From positions 18,820,867-18,884,866 of the forward strand of contig CM055071.1 of the NCBI GenBank assembly GCA_029204045.2: a stretch of DNA of 64,000 nt. The letters run 5' to 3'. Under the pieces are notes generated by a model. The model was not told the DNA's origin and did not search any database. It saw only the letters and a list, made by a program, of their open reading frames with translations. Origin of the DNA: Tillandsia leiboldiana. Taxonomy: Eukaryota > Streptophyta > Magnoliopsida > Poales > Bromeliaceae. Positions within the stretch are counted from its first letter, which is position 1. Each line of letters starts with the position of its first letter. Shown here piece after piece: positions 45,888-57,432 of this stretch. A program made the position numbers and the translations under genes.

Positions 45888-46246
45888 AGTGAGGACCCCG
45901 GTTTGTTAAGGCTTCTTTTCTTCTTGGATGATCGCGTGGGGGTGTTTTGGGTTGCACTGGTCGAGTTGGCACCAGAGTATGTTGTTGTTGTGTGTTGTAC
46001 TGTTTTTCTTTCCTTTTTCCCTCAGCTTTTGTTGGAGTCCCCGAGGTTTTTCCACGTCTCAGCACAGGAGTGTTATGCTTTGGGATCCCTCGCCCGTGAT
46101 TGACTTATTTCCTTTGAGATTTGTGAGAGCTTAGAGTACGTGGGATGCCCGTTGCGAATTCTGGCTCATGAGATGAGAGAATTACGCAATTGGGCCATGC
46201 CGTACTGGTTGTTGTTGTTGCTGAGGAGTAATCACGGGGAGTGAGT
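45888..46246 (+). pseudogene. Linker and chromodomain-tail relic of F
   Basis: Continues the internal region of F after J. The end, at about 46130-46230, parallels the tail in B (GCCCGTTGCGAATTCTGGC, GAGATGAGAGAATT, GAGTAATCACGGGGA). No integrase core is found between linker and tail, so F also lacks integrase. Confidence 0.6.
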
Positions 46247-46258
46247 AGTGGGGGAGGA
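46247..46258 (+). other. Polypurine tract of F
   Basis: AGTGGGGGAGGA immediately before the LTR start TGTGGTGACTC; the same core as in B and C. Confidence 0.88.
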
Positions 46259-49078
46259 TGTGGTGACTCGGATCTCTACAGGGCTCTTACAGTATGACCA
46301 GCAGCTTCTGGAGGCCTATGTGGCGTGTCGGTGGTGTTTCTGCACCAATTTGGACTCAAGTGATGGACTTCGGGTGTTAAATGGATCACGTGGGTAGTCG
46401 GATGATCCCGTCGAATGTTTTGAAGTGGTTTCGCGTGAAACAGATATTAAATTGGACTCAGCGCGAAATTTGGGTTAAGAACACTTATTTGGATGCCTTC
46501 GACAAATTTTGGAATTGGAATTTGGCAAAACGGAGAGCTGATTTGGATTCAGCGCGCGAAAACGGTGAAAATGGACTATTTACTTGTATTTTTCGGAGCC
46601 CGAATGCGAAAACACGGATTTCGAGGTGTGGTGGCACTGTTCCGGCGGCCGGAGTTGCGCCGGCGGCGGCGGCAGGCGGCGGAGTCCGGCGGCGGGCTGA
46701 GGCGCAGCCGCTCGGTCCACCGCGGAAGCGTGCACCTGGGCGCGGGACGCGTGGCGGCTCCCGGTTGGCCGGCGCAGCAGGCGCGGTCCACAAGAGAAGC
46801 GCGGGTGTATGGTGGACCGAAGGGTGGACAGGTGGCAGCCTGTGGTTGGAGTGGAGTTGTGCGCGCGGTCCACGCAAGGAGCGGAGCAGGTGGCCGTGCC
46901 GGCAGGCAGGTGGCCGTACGCGCGGGTCGGCCGGGCGACGTGCGCGGGGCAGGCGCGGGGGTGCCACGCGGTGCGGCCGGGGTGGCCGGCGCCGCTGTTT
47001 GCTGTTCGGGCGCGGGCGACGTGGCGCAGCGCGGTTGGCGGTTCTTGCTGTTTGCTGTTTTGGGGTGACGTGGCAGCATCTGGTGGATTCGGGCGCTGAT
47101 GGACGGCCAGATTCGGGCGCACTGTGCGCGCCCGAATCAATTCGGGCGCCCGAAAGTTGGGACCCATTTGGTATTAATTGATTTGTTTAGTTTTGGCTAC
47201 AAAATCCCCTCTTTGGCCTGCGATTTGAAGGTTTTCCCTAGCTTTTCTCCCTCTAAGCCTTGAATGAAAAATGTTCCTCTCTTTCTCCTCCACCCTTCGA
47301 TGAAGTTTCAGATTTTTTGGAGGTCTCAACTTCCACGCTTTCTGCGACGCGGCGCACTGCGACGTTTCTTGGATTTCAGCTTCCTTCGTCACTTTTTGGT
47401 CAGAGAGGCACCCTAGATCACTCCGATGGTAGTTTGAGCCGATTTGTGTGGCAGCGCGTTCATGAGAGGTACCTCTACGATTTTTGTATTGATCATTTCA
47501 TCTCGATTTGAGTGCCTAGCATGGTTTACTAGGCATCTATGAGCCACTGTTTTGCTGGCCGATTTTTGGACAGCGGAGGCTTGTCAGATTTTTATCTCTT
47601 CGCTCGTGCATTGTAATGAGGTGTTTAAAGACTCGATTAATATCTATGCTTCGAGAGGATCGCCGTCGTATTTTTATTGGAATTTTTTGTGATTATCTTG
47701 CAAGTGATAATTAACCTTCTTTCGGACTGGTTTCCGACAGATTTTGGACAGTGTACATTTTGATTTGCCGCAGTGTTCTAATTGTATCTTGGTCTACAGA
47801 TGTCCGAATGAGTTGTATAAATACTCATTTTCGGGCTACTCGTCGCGAGGATCGCAACCGTGATTTTTCTGGAATTTCTAGAGGACTGTATGCAGGTGAA
47901 AATCCCCCTCCTCTCTGCTGGTTTGTAAAAACAGCATGTGCTGTTTTGGGGATATTGTGGTGTTGGTTATTGATTGTTAGTGATATTGTTGGTTGGAACA
48001 GAGGCTTGTGCAGCTGAATACAGAGGGTGTGGTTTTGGCAAATTTTGGATAGCGTGTGACTACGCACTTCACCGACTTCGGCTTTGCCTACGGAAAGCGT
48101 TTCAGGTGGGTTGCTTCATCCCCAGAACCGGTGGACGGTTTTCTAATTCTATATGTTAGAAAGCATGCATGATTAAATGTACAATTAATAGATTTGAGAT
48201 GTAAGAATGGAATGTGGCCTAGATCTTGTGGATTAATGCTTACCTAATTATTGTACATGTTATTTAATCATTGGCCTATTCATGTGGGTTTGACATTTTG
48301 TAGTAGCGGGTTTTTAGCATGCCTTATTAGCACATAGTATCTCACGAGGATTGATCATTCGAGGGGACAGGATATTATATCTATGTGCGGGTTTTACTCT
48401 GAGGAGTTATTATGGATTATGGATCATGGATTTTGGGCAGGTGTAGTCCATAGATGATTTTGGCATGGGTTTATAGTTATGTGAAGCTACTATCCATTAT
48501 ACTTCCTTTTTCTTGCTTGAGGACAAATGCATGCTTCTATGGACATCTAGATAGGCCATCTTTTACTGCTACACTTTCATATTGGGACTTGACTTAGGAG
48601 AAACCATTTTTGCTTCTTTTCTCCTTTTTGTCGGTCATCGTTCTTGTTGCTCGGGTTCGAGCAGGGATTTGGGATAGTGTAGCTGGGATCTTGGTGTCGG
48701 GGACAGGTTGTACCGGATTGTGGTAGGCAGAGTTTCCGGCGACCGCGGATATTGGGCGGTTGGCTGGGTGTGGGTTGTTGCACCAGGTTGTGGTTTGTGA
48801 GGTATTACGGCAACAGCGAATATTGGGCGGTTGACCGAATGTTGGTTATGGGGCCAGATTGTGGATGATCGGGGTTTGCGGCGACCGCGGATATTGGGGG
48901 GTTGACCGGTTGTTTACTGTTGCATCAGATTGGGGATAGGGTTTTCTCTAGTGGATGGAGTTTCCCACTTATTGTTTACTGTTGGATCAGATTAGGGATT
49001 GGGTTTCCCTTTAGTGGATGGGTTTTTCCACTTTGATCAGAGTCGTGATCCAGTCCTGCTATATTATGATACTATGAT
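46259..49078 (+). mobile_element. 3' LTR of F, truncated by H
   Basis: U3 shares GGACTATTTACTTGT (46577) with B and C LTRs. GC-rich text spans 46630-47050 and the palindrome TTCGGGCGCCCGAA lies at 47141. U5 has three or four degenerate copies of a GCGACCGCGGATATTGGGCGG motif (48730-48910) related to C and H. The end is missing: at 49079 minus-strand LTR H begins. Confidence 0.85.
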
Positions 49079-52000
49079 CGTCACGCCCCGGGTAAAAACC
49101 AGAACCCGGGCCCGTCCACAGATCCGCCGTGCACACGGTATTTCCCGTGTACACGAAGCGCCAAAAACCTGCTCAAATATAAGAGATAATAAAAGAGCAA
49201 TAAAAACAGAGCTGAACTAAAGCTAATACATCTCAGACTGAAGCTGGAAATAAAATACAATACATCTGTATAAATGATACATCAGTTTCTCCCAGCTCAC
49301 AAATAATAAATACAACCTGCTGGCAAAAGCCAGTCCCAAAAGTGAAAGTACAACCGTCTAAGGAAAACATGGGTACACCAACAGTCCAGCTAACACGCTC
49401 ATCCTGCCTCGAGATCTATCTACTCAGCCGTCCTCTCCCCTCGACCCGCCACTGAAAGCCCAGTAGCACCCGCAAAAGACACTGCAAAACAAGGAAAAAG
49501 AAAAAGAGGAAAGAAGAATGGGGGTGAGAACTACTAGTAAACCAGTAGCCTCCCCTAGTGGGTAAAATCTCAAACTCTGACACGCCCACTAGGTCTACCA
49601 GAGGCAAAAGGGAACAAAGGTGGTATGCTAAAAAGAATAAGACTCCTGATGAAAAGCTACCACTAGAATGCCTCTAAAATGCCGAGCTAATAGAATAGCT
49701 AAATGTATGCATCAGAAAATAAATGCCTGCCTGAATAACCCAATCTGACCACCAGTAAACACTGGTACTGCCTGCTCAAGCTGTCTCAAGTAACTACTCG
49801 CAAATCGGTACTCACTGACCGATAAAAAGGATTGGCTCTCACTGGCCAACAACAATAACTGGCACTCACTGGCCGATGAAACAATCGCCTACTCCGGAGT
49901 GGCACTCGTGGGGAGCGACCCACACGAGGAAAAGTATCTCAGTAACACAAGTATCATAAATCAGCAGGACTGGATCATGACTTTGATCAAAGTGGGAAAA
50001 CCCATCCACTAAAGAAAGACCCGATCTCAACCCGGTGCAAGATAGACATGATACCCAATCTGATGCATAAGAAATCTCCGGTCAACCGCCCAATGTCCGC
50101 GGTTGCCGCAATACCCTGCCTGTCCCAAAACCCAAGAACCTGACTACACTATCCCATCCACCTGCTCGCGCACGAGCTGCAAATACCCTGAGCCTCAAAT
50201 GAAAGGAGAAAAGAATAAAAAAAAGGGTTTCTCCTATGTCAATTCCAGCATGATAGTGTAGCAGAAAAAGGTGGCCTATCTAGGTGACCATACAAGCATG
50301 CAAATGTCCCAAGATGGTATATATAAAATAAAGCAGATATCGATATGATCTTACCTCGCTAAAGCATGCTGATAAATGCATTAGGACAGTAAATAGGAGA
50401 TGACCTGTGCCTGTCTATACCTCATGCCCAAGCCCACAATTTATTAATCAACCTTCTAATCATAGAAGCTACTCCAATGCCTAGTGGGTAATCAAAAGTA
50501 GGGGTTCACAACAACACCCATGATCACAAACATGTCCCACATATGACATCTGGTCCACCGCCTACTATCCGCGGTAGCCATAATACCCCAGAAGCTAAAA
50601 CCCAGGCCCCGGCTACACTATGCCAATCCCCTGCTCAAACCCGAGCAACAAATAGTCACCTGACTAAAGAATAGGGGGAGAAGAAGCGAATAGGTTTCTT
50701 CTAAATCAAATCCCAACATAAAGTGTAGCGATAAGAAATGGCCCTACAAAATGTCCAAATAAGCCAGCCTATGTCCTCATGAGAGATAGGAGAAAATGTG
50801 ACAAATAGTGGTTCGACCAGTGTATCAATTAATAGCTTCACCTGGGTATAATCATTACGCTAAAATCATAATCCGACCACACCTGTCTATAATCTGCTAA
50901 TCACCCTCATATAAACCATCCCCCTATGCCTGTCCGAAATATCCTCAAGTGGTACCCTCCCACAAGACGTTTCATAATATCCCAACATGAAAATACCTCC
51001 CCCATGCACAGTTAAATGCCAATATGATGTCCATGTAAGCATGTACAAGTTCCAACCACTAACAAGTTCCTCTACAGTGTTTTCCACAGGATAGGCTCAT
51101 AATTATTTTAGTTAAGCATGCATGTCCATTAGGTGACCATTCAGTATGTCCAACAGAGAGGATCTCTCTAATATTCCTAGTGGGTACATCAGAAAAGAGG
51201 GATATAACAACCACCCACCTGGAATGGCACAATCCAAAGCTGTAAAAACTTCCTCGCTGTCCAATACCCCTTTTCCACGCAAAACACCTAGAACTGCAAT
51301 TATAAACCAAACGGTGTACAATTAATCCAAAATATGTGTACCACGCCGCAGTCCAACAACCAGCCGTGAAAATGGCTAAATCTCACCTGCAAGAAGAACT
51401 CAGAAAAATCTGAGAAAATAACCGCTGCGTTCGTCGTGTCGATCCGGTCGAAACGAGTACTCGCACGTCCAAAACCGACACCTGTAGGCCAAGATACAAA
51501 ATCGGCAAGGTGCACCACTCAAAAGAATTCTGTACCAAAAACTGTAGCACTGTTTACAGGGAAAAGGGATTTTTCACTTCCAATAAAAACTCAGAAAAAT
51601 CCAATAAAAATATGAGCATGTTCCTCGTGATGTGTAGATGCAAAGCACCTCTTGGAACGTCTCAATCCGATGCCCGTTGCGGAGATATCGCCGAAATACC
51701 AGGGTGCTGTCCAAATACTCCGCAACAGAAAATGGGTCAAAGCGAAGCTTGAAAAACTCCAACAAAAGCTCGGAACTAGGGGGAGCTCAAAACATGATAG
51801 TTGAAGCCCTACCTGTCGTGAAGCAAACGGTGCAAAAAACACAGAAAAAGGAGCTCGGGGTAGGCCGGGGGAGCTCGTACACCAAAATGCGACGTAGAAG
51901 GACACCGAAGAAGAAACGTCGCGCCGCGCCGGTAAAATAGAAATCTCGAAATCCGTGCCGCCGAAAAATCCGAAACTTGGTAGGTGCAAGGTCCTCTTCA

Positions 52001-52230
52001 TGGAGAATATTTCTCCTTCACATCCCCCTTCGAGCAGAGGGCTCGAAGGGGTCGAAATCTCCCTCCCAAGGTCCCTCGGATTGCATCAAAGAGCGAAAAC
52101 CAGAAAAATCAATTCGGGAAATTACCTCTGTGTCCCACAGAACAGGAAACACCAAAATCCAGCAATCATCGCACGCCACGTCGCCGCCGAACACCGCACA
52201 GCAAAACTGGCCAATGCGGTTGCGCCACGT
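49079..52230 (-). mobile_element. LTR H: C-family LTR inserted in F, cut by K
   Basis: The low edge CGTCACGCCCCGGG corresponds to TGTCACG with the first T changed to C. The sequence follows the LTR of C (34640 onward, then 38941 onward) to GCCACGT at 52230, where K begins; about 330 bp of the 5' end are missing. The U5 hairpin is at 49128-49155. Directly abutting F on its 3' side, it is a 3' or solo LTR. Open frames within it are short and none is recognised. Confidence 0.85.
49128..49155 (-). other. U5 hairpin of H
   Basis: CGTGCACACGG (49128-49138) with CCGTGTACACG (49145-49155); in sense RNA all 11 positions pair, one as G-U. Four positions differ from A/D on both arms. Confidence 0.7.
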
Positions 52231-54675
52231 TGTAATGACACGACTTTTCTAGTGATATTTTACCCTCCTGCTAATAGAGTGTGAGTTAGAGGAAATTAAA
52301 ATATCGGGCTCTTTAGAGTTGACTAACACGCGGTGCGAATATTTCTCGGTGATAGAGCTCGAAAAACGATGAACGGCAGTGCAATCGGATCCAAAATCTG
52401 ATGTACGGATCTCCCGGAATGGGGTTTTTAAGATCGCAGTGACTTAAAGCGTGCATCGAAATTCGTGTAAAATATCCGGCACGCTTTTTGAGGAATTTCA
52501 GATATTCCGTGTGATTAATTAATTAAGGAATTAATTAATCAATGATGTGAAATTAAATCTGGGAATTTATTCCCTATATTCATTAATTAGGAAATTAATT
52601 AATCGGTGACTAGGATTTAAAAAGTGGGGTTTATCTCGTGGGATTAGATATTTATTGTTAGAAGATAAATATCCAAATATTCGGGACTTTTCCTTTTTAC
52701 GTACGAATAATAAAAGGGAAATAAAAGAATAAAATAAAAGAGGAAATTAAATTAATAAGAGGATATTTAAACCCCGGTCACCGGAAAGCGGAAAAAAAAA
52801 CCCTAATTTAAAATACCGCCTTCTCAAATCCTCCTTTTTCGTGCGTATCGAAAACCCAACGAAACCCTAGTTGGAAAAGAGAGAAAAGAAAAAGGAAACC
52901 CTAACCGGAGGAGAAAAGAAGGAAAGAAGGAGAAAGCGGAGGAACCCGATCGCCCCAATTGACGTCCGGAGACCGGAGAACGAGATCGTCGACGGGGAGC
53001 GGATCCGGATCTCCAACGCCGCGAGGACCAAGATCGGTTCTTTAATTCCAATAAATTAAGGTTAGTGATCATCGTTTTGTTGTCAAATTAATCGGGGGTT
53101 TTCCGTGTTCTTGTAAGGTCGTTTTAATTGGTACATCGATCGCGGATTTTCGTCAGGTTTTGATCCATGTTTTATTCTCGTTCTTGATCGAGGGTGATCG
53201 ATGGTTTTTATCGAGTTTAATCGATGGTTTTTAATCGGTTTCTTTTTATCGGGCTTCCGATCGACATTTTGGTTGTTCGTCGATCGTTGGTTTGGTCATT
53301 AGAATTATCGTGTATTTATTCGAGAATTTTTGGGGATGTTTCGTCGGAACATAGTGGGTTAACGGGAGGCCGCCGCCGCCGTTTTTAAATGGGAGGCCGC
53401 CGCCGCCGTTACCATGTCCGCGGGATCTTCGCCGGGGTCGCACGGGAGCGAAAACGGAGAAGAAATCGCGAAACGGGAGCGAAAACGGAGAGAAAACGCG
53501 AAAAGTTAGGGTTTACTGTGCTGTCCGTACGGCGGCGGTCCACGGACCACAGGCGTGCACCCGGTGCACGCCCCGCTGTCCCAAAAGCGCAGACCCGGCG
53601 TACGAAATCGTGCGCCGGGCTGCACAGTGTGCGCGGTGCACGCCCTAGGCGTGCACCCGGCGTGCGCGCTTGCGGCCGAAGAGCAAGGACCCGGTGCACG
53701 CTCGGGTCGTGCACCGGCCCGGCCCGATATGCGCGGTGCACGCTTCCTGCGTGCACCCGGCGCATGCCGCCGCCGCCTGACGCCGTGAACCTAGTCCACG
53801 GTTGCCCCTGTGCACCACTCGACAGCCCAAAGTTCGGTGGCTCCGTTTGGGTCCGTTTTTCCACCGTTTTGAGCGCCGTTTTCGCCGTTGGGATCACCAT
53901 CTCCGTGATTTTCTTGGCATGGCCACCTGGGATCTTTTTGGTCACCGTTTCGCCATGTTGGGTGCTATTTTTTCCGATGCTCCGCGCCTCGACGAAATCG
54001 TCGGGGGCGCGCCGTCGGGTCTTTTTTCTCATCATTTTCGCCGCCGGGGCCTTCTTGGTCTAACCATTGACGTCCCGAGTGGGCTGCCGGTTGAGAATTG
54101 GGTTTTGCTGGTTTTTCGTTAGCGGTGTTGGGTTCCGACGGAGTTCGCGACGAAATAGTCGCGTTCCGGTTGTTGTTAGTCTTTGATGTTACCGGTTTGA
54201 TATGAGTTTTTAGTTTTACTCGATGGTTTTGACTTATTGGGTTTTTGACCGACGTTGCGGTCCCCTAGGCACGACGATTTCGGTTTTGCGGGTTTAACGT
54301 AACAGTGGTTGGGACCACTGGTTTTTACCTGATTAGGGTAAGGTGTTAATTTGTGCTTTTGGATATTTTAGTAGGCAGCAAGCAGTCCTGATTTGCTTAG
54401 GAGGGTCGCGGGCGCGGTCGTATATCTTCAACTAGGTGGGTACCCTTGCTATAAGTGCAACAAGTGCAGTAAGTGCATCTATCATCATAAAAAGGCTCGT
54501 TAAATTGTCTAACAAAGTAGATGGAATGTTAAATCTTTCGCTTAAATGTTTCTTTTCATTCTAACATGATAATTGTAGCAACTGCGGTCGCGGTGCTCAA
54601 TACACGCCGACACCGGCAAATATTGGGGTGGGATGCTGCACGTACACAGGCGGATTGGCCTCCACATGGGTGAAC
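52231..54675 (+). mobile_element. LTR K, 5' 2.4 kb, cut by D
   Basis: Begins TGTAATGACACG after the target CACGT (52226-52230). Related to J in U3 and in the later ACTAGGTGGGTA region, but divergent. AT-rich block 52500-52760 with TTAATTAATTAA, GC-rich CGTGCACCCGG-type repeats 53370-53790, then ordinary sequence to 54675. No protein is recognised. Confidence 0.75.
53370..53790 (+). repeat. GC-rich repeats in K
   Basis: A doubled GGGAGGCCGCCGCCGCCGTT at 53366-53410, then irregular GTGCACCCGGCG/GTGCACG units. The ApaLI-like GTGCAC core is shared with the LTR of B. Confidence 0.75.
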
Positions 54676-55002
54676 TGTAGTGTACCGGATTCTTGGTTAG
54701 AGCTTACCGACTCTGCAGATGGGCTTTTTTGGTGAGAAAAGCCTTGAGCATGTGTATTTTCAGATTACAGCGGAGTTCGGGAGGTTCCAGGCAGCGGCGG
54801 AGGTGCGGAGGTAGAAAAGTGAGTTGGCTTGACCACTTTTTATTATTTTATTTATTAAATTGCTTTAATTAATTTTGTGTTTTATGCCTTCCTTAGTGCT
54901 GTTGGTGGAGGAGGGAGTTGGCAGAGGGTTGAGGAGTGACTAATAAAGTGAATAGGTGAATTAATTAAGTGAATAGGTGTGCTTTTAATTTTCCTTTCAC
55001 TT

Positions 55003-55009
55003 TATTTAA
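55003..55009 (+). promoter_or_regulatory. Putative TATA box of LTR D
   Basis: TATTTAA followed by a CT-rich stretch (GCTCTCTTTCACTCTCCC), equivalent to 3608 in A. Confidence 0.5.
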
Positions 55010-55499
55010 GCTCTCTTTCACTCTCCCTCTCGAACTGCACCTCTTTTTCCTCTTCTCTAAGGGCTCTGTGGGTTTGGTCTGAAGCAGAGGAAGAAGAAGG
55101 GAAGGAAGAAGAAGGAAGCTAGAAGGAGAGGGTTCTTGAGCTGTTTTCTTCGCTGCAAGGGCGTGGAGCCTTCCGTGGGTGCGGCGAGCCTCGTGGAGGT
55201 GAGTTTTAAATTAATTATCTATTTTATTTTTGTGAAGCGTGGGTTTTGGCTTCTCTCCTTGCCTATCCTTTTCTTTCTTTTTGCTGTTTGGGCGGGGGAC
55301 TTGTTGTCCGGTTCTTGACAGCATGAGGCTTGGGAGGCGGGCCGCTGCGCACTGTCGAGCAGGAGTATTGCTCGCAGCAGGCGCCGCTGCGCGGGCGCGC
55401 ATGAGCGCCGCGCGCAGCAGGCGCCCTACTGCTGTAGTCGTGTAGCGGAGCGCCAGGCCGCCAGCAGCCTCTCCCCTGGGCGTCCCGCCAGGGCAGGCG

Positions 55500-56110
55500 C
55501 GCGCAGCCGGCCGCGGGCACTGCGCGGACCGCGCGCAGTGCCGCGGGCCCCGCGCGGGCCGCGCGCGGCACTGCGGTGCGAGCGCAGTGCCGCGGGCACT
55601 GCGCGGACCGCGCGCAGTGCCGCTGGCCCCGCGCGGCCCGCGCGCGGTACTGCGGTGCGGGCGCAGTGCCGCGGGCACTGCGCGGACCGCGCGCAGTGCC
55701 GCGGGCCCCGCGCGGGCCGCGCTCGGCACTGCGGTGCGGGCGCAGTGCCATGGGCACTGCGCGGACCGCGCGCAGTGCCGCGGGCCCCGCGCGGGCCGCG
55801 TGCGGCACTGCGGTGCGAGCGCAGTCCCGCGGGCACTTCGCGGACCCCGCGCGGGCGGCCATGGGCCGCGCGGGCTTGCAGGCCGCGCGCTAGGCGCGCG
55901 GGCCTGCAAGGCCCCGCGCGGGCGGCCATGGGCCGCGCGGGCTTGCAGGCCGCGCGCTAGGCGCGCGGGCCTGCAAGGCCCCGCGCGGGAGGCCTTGTGC
56001 CGCGCGGGCTTGCAGGCCACGCGGGTCTGCAAGGCACCGCGCGGGCGGCCTAGTGCCGCGGCGGGCTTGCAGGCCGCGTGCTAGGCGCGCGGGCCTACAA
56101 GGTGCCGCGC
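55500..56110 (+). repeat. GC-rich 79-bp and 67-bp minisatellites in LTR D
   Basis: GGGCACTGCGCGGACCGCGC recurs at 79-base spacing about four times (55515-55850). A second unit with GGGCTTGCAGGCCGCG recurs at about 67-base spacing (55850-56110). Neither unit equals the 69-bp unit of A although the flanks are homologous. Confidence 0.9.
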
Positions 56111-56594
56111 GGGCGGCCTTTGTGCCGTGCCGCCGCGAGCGGCGCTGTTGCCGCGCGGGCTGGGGCCCGGCAACGCGCCGCGGCGTGGGTGCGATGGGTT
56201 TTCCGCGCCACACGCGGTGTTCTCGTCGCTGGATGAGGTTTTGTCGTCTTGTGGGCGCAGTTTTCGACCGCGGCTTTTCTGATCCCAGTTTCCACCTTTT
56301 TCGCAGTGTGCCTCAGTGTCAGCTTGGCTACGTGATCGGTGGTGAGCGCTGTGCCGCGAGGAGTTGTGAGATCACGCCGAGAACTTCGTTGGGCGCGCGG
56401 CTTTTGCGGGTTCTTCACAGGTGGGTTGGTTTCTTCCGAAAGGATTGCGGGATGCCCATTTTGTTTCCAAACGCAAAGGTATTGTGACCTTGTGCTATCA
56501 GGCAAGTGCGGGTCGGCCGCGCAGGTCGCGGGTTATGGTTTCCGACTGGGACACATATTATGCTAATTGGTGTTCGCTCTGGATTTCACAGCTG

Positions 56595-56830
56595 TATTCA
56601 AAGCCCCTGGCCGAGTTACTAGGGGGGCGTCTACCCTGGCCGAGTTACCAGGAGGATATTTCTCCCCGACCGAGTTACCGGGAGGGCTTTTTCCCTGGCC
56701 GAGTCACCAGGAGGGTACCTTTCCCCGGCCGAGTTACCGGGAGGACTTTTTCCCTGGCTGCGTTACCAGGAGAGTACTTCCCTGGCTGAGACACCAGTGG
56801 AAGCTCGCCCCCGGCCGAGTTACCGGGTGG
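56595..56830 (+). repeat. Degenerate 30-bp CTGGCCGAGTTACCAGGAGG motif in LTR D
   Basis: About eight imperfect units; same motif as 1490-1715 in A and as the core of the internal array of B. Confidence 0.85.
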
Positions 56831-57362
56831 CTGCGGGGGAATGACATGTGCGGGTGGTCATTTTCATTTGATGCTGGATGTCATTTAGTACAGCATTGCA
56901 TGGAGGCATATAGTGATAGATTTACTTACAGCTTTCATTTCAGTATTATCTATCTATCTATCTGTTTTTGCCTCCAGTGGACTTGGTGGGCTACCGAGGA
57001 TAGGACATCGGTACCCACTGAGATCTGACTTTTCAGTTGATCTCACACCCGCCGTGTGTGACAGGTGTTTCTGAGGCGGCCGTTCCAGGGCCGGCACGTG
57101 CGGAGTCTTCAGACCGTGGCAAGGGCTTGGCCGACTAGTGCCTCCTGGGTCTGTAGAGTCACAGGTAGAGCTACCCCGGGTATTTTTTGGTTTCCCACTT
57201 TTGTACTAGATAGTGGTAGTGTACCCCATTTTGGGAGGTAGTGGATATTGTACCTGGACTTTTTACTTAGTGACTCTTGTATGCAGTTTATTTTCCTCAG
57301 TGTTGCATCTCTTTTGCTCTGGTACTTGTATGGCTAGATCCCTTTTTACAGGTTAGACGCTT

Positions 57363-57432
57363 CGTCTGTGCGGCAGTTTCCGCACAGACGGCGGATCTGT
57401 TGGCGAGCCCGGGTCGCAGGCTCGACCCCGGG
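57363..57432 (+). other. Two U5 hairpins at the end of LTR D
   Basis: Hairpin 1: CGTCTGTGCGG (57363-57373) with CCGCACAGACG (57380-57390). Hairpin 2: CCCGGGTCG (57408-57416) with CGACCCCGGG (57423-57432), one bulged C. Hairpin 2 ends 8 bases before the LTR terminus. Confidence 0.7.

Larger units (their letters stand above)
41848..49078 (+). mobile_element. Element F: old degenerate plus-strand chromovirus, 3' part
   Basis: Internal region 41848-43023 and 45888-46246, PPT 46247-46258, 3' LTR from 46259, cut at 49078 by LTR H. Its left part is separated by the insertion of C at 41848. Related to B in internal architecture (27-bp motif in the RT region, the same linker and chromodomain tail). 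Confidence 0.8.

Noticed and set aside
47174..49078. Possible host gene in the AT-richer part of F
   Set aside because: Only short open frames; the sequence aligns in part with U5 motifs of C and H, so it is LTR.
53389..54063. 224-codon plus frame in K
   Set aside because: Lies in a GC-rich repeat-containing part of an LTR, with no recognisable domain and no matching frame in J.
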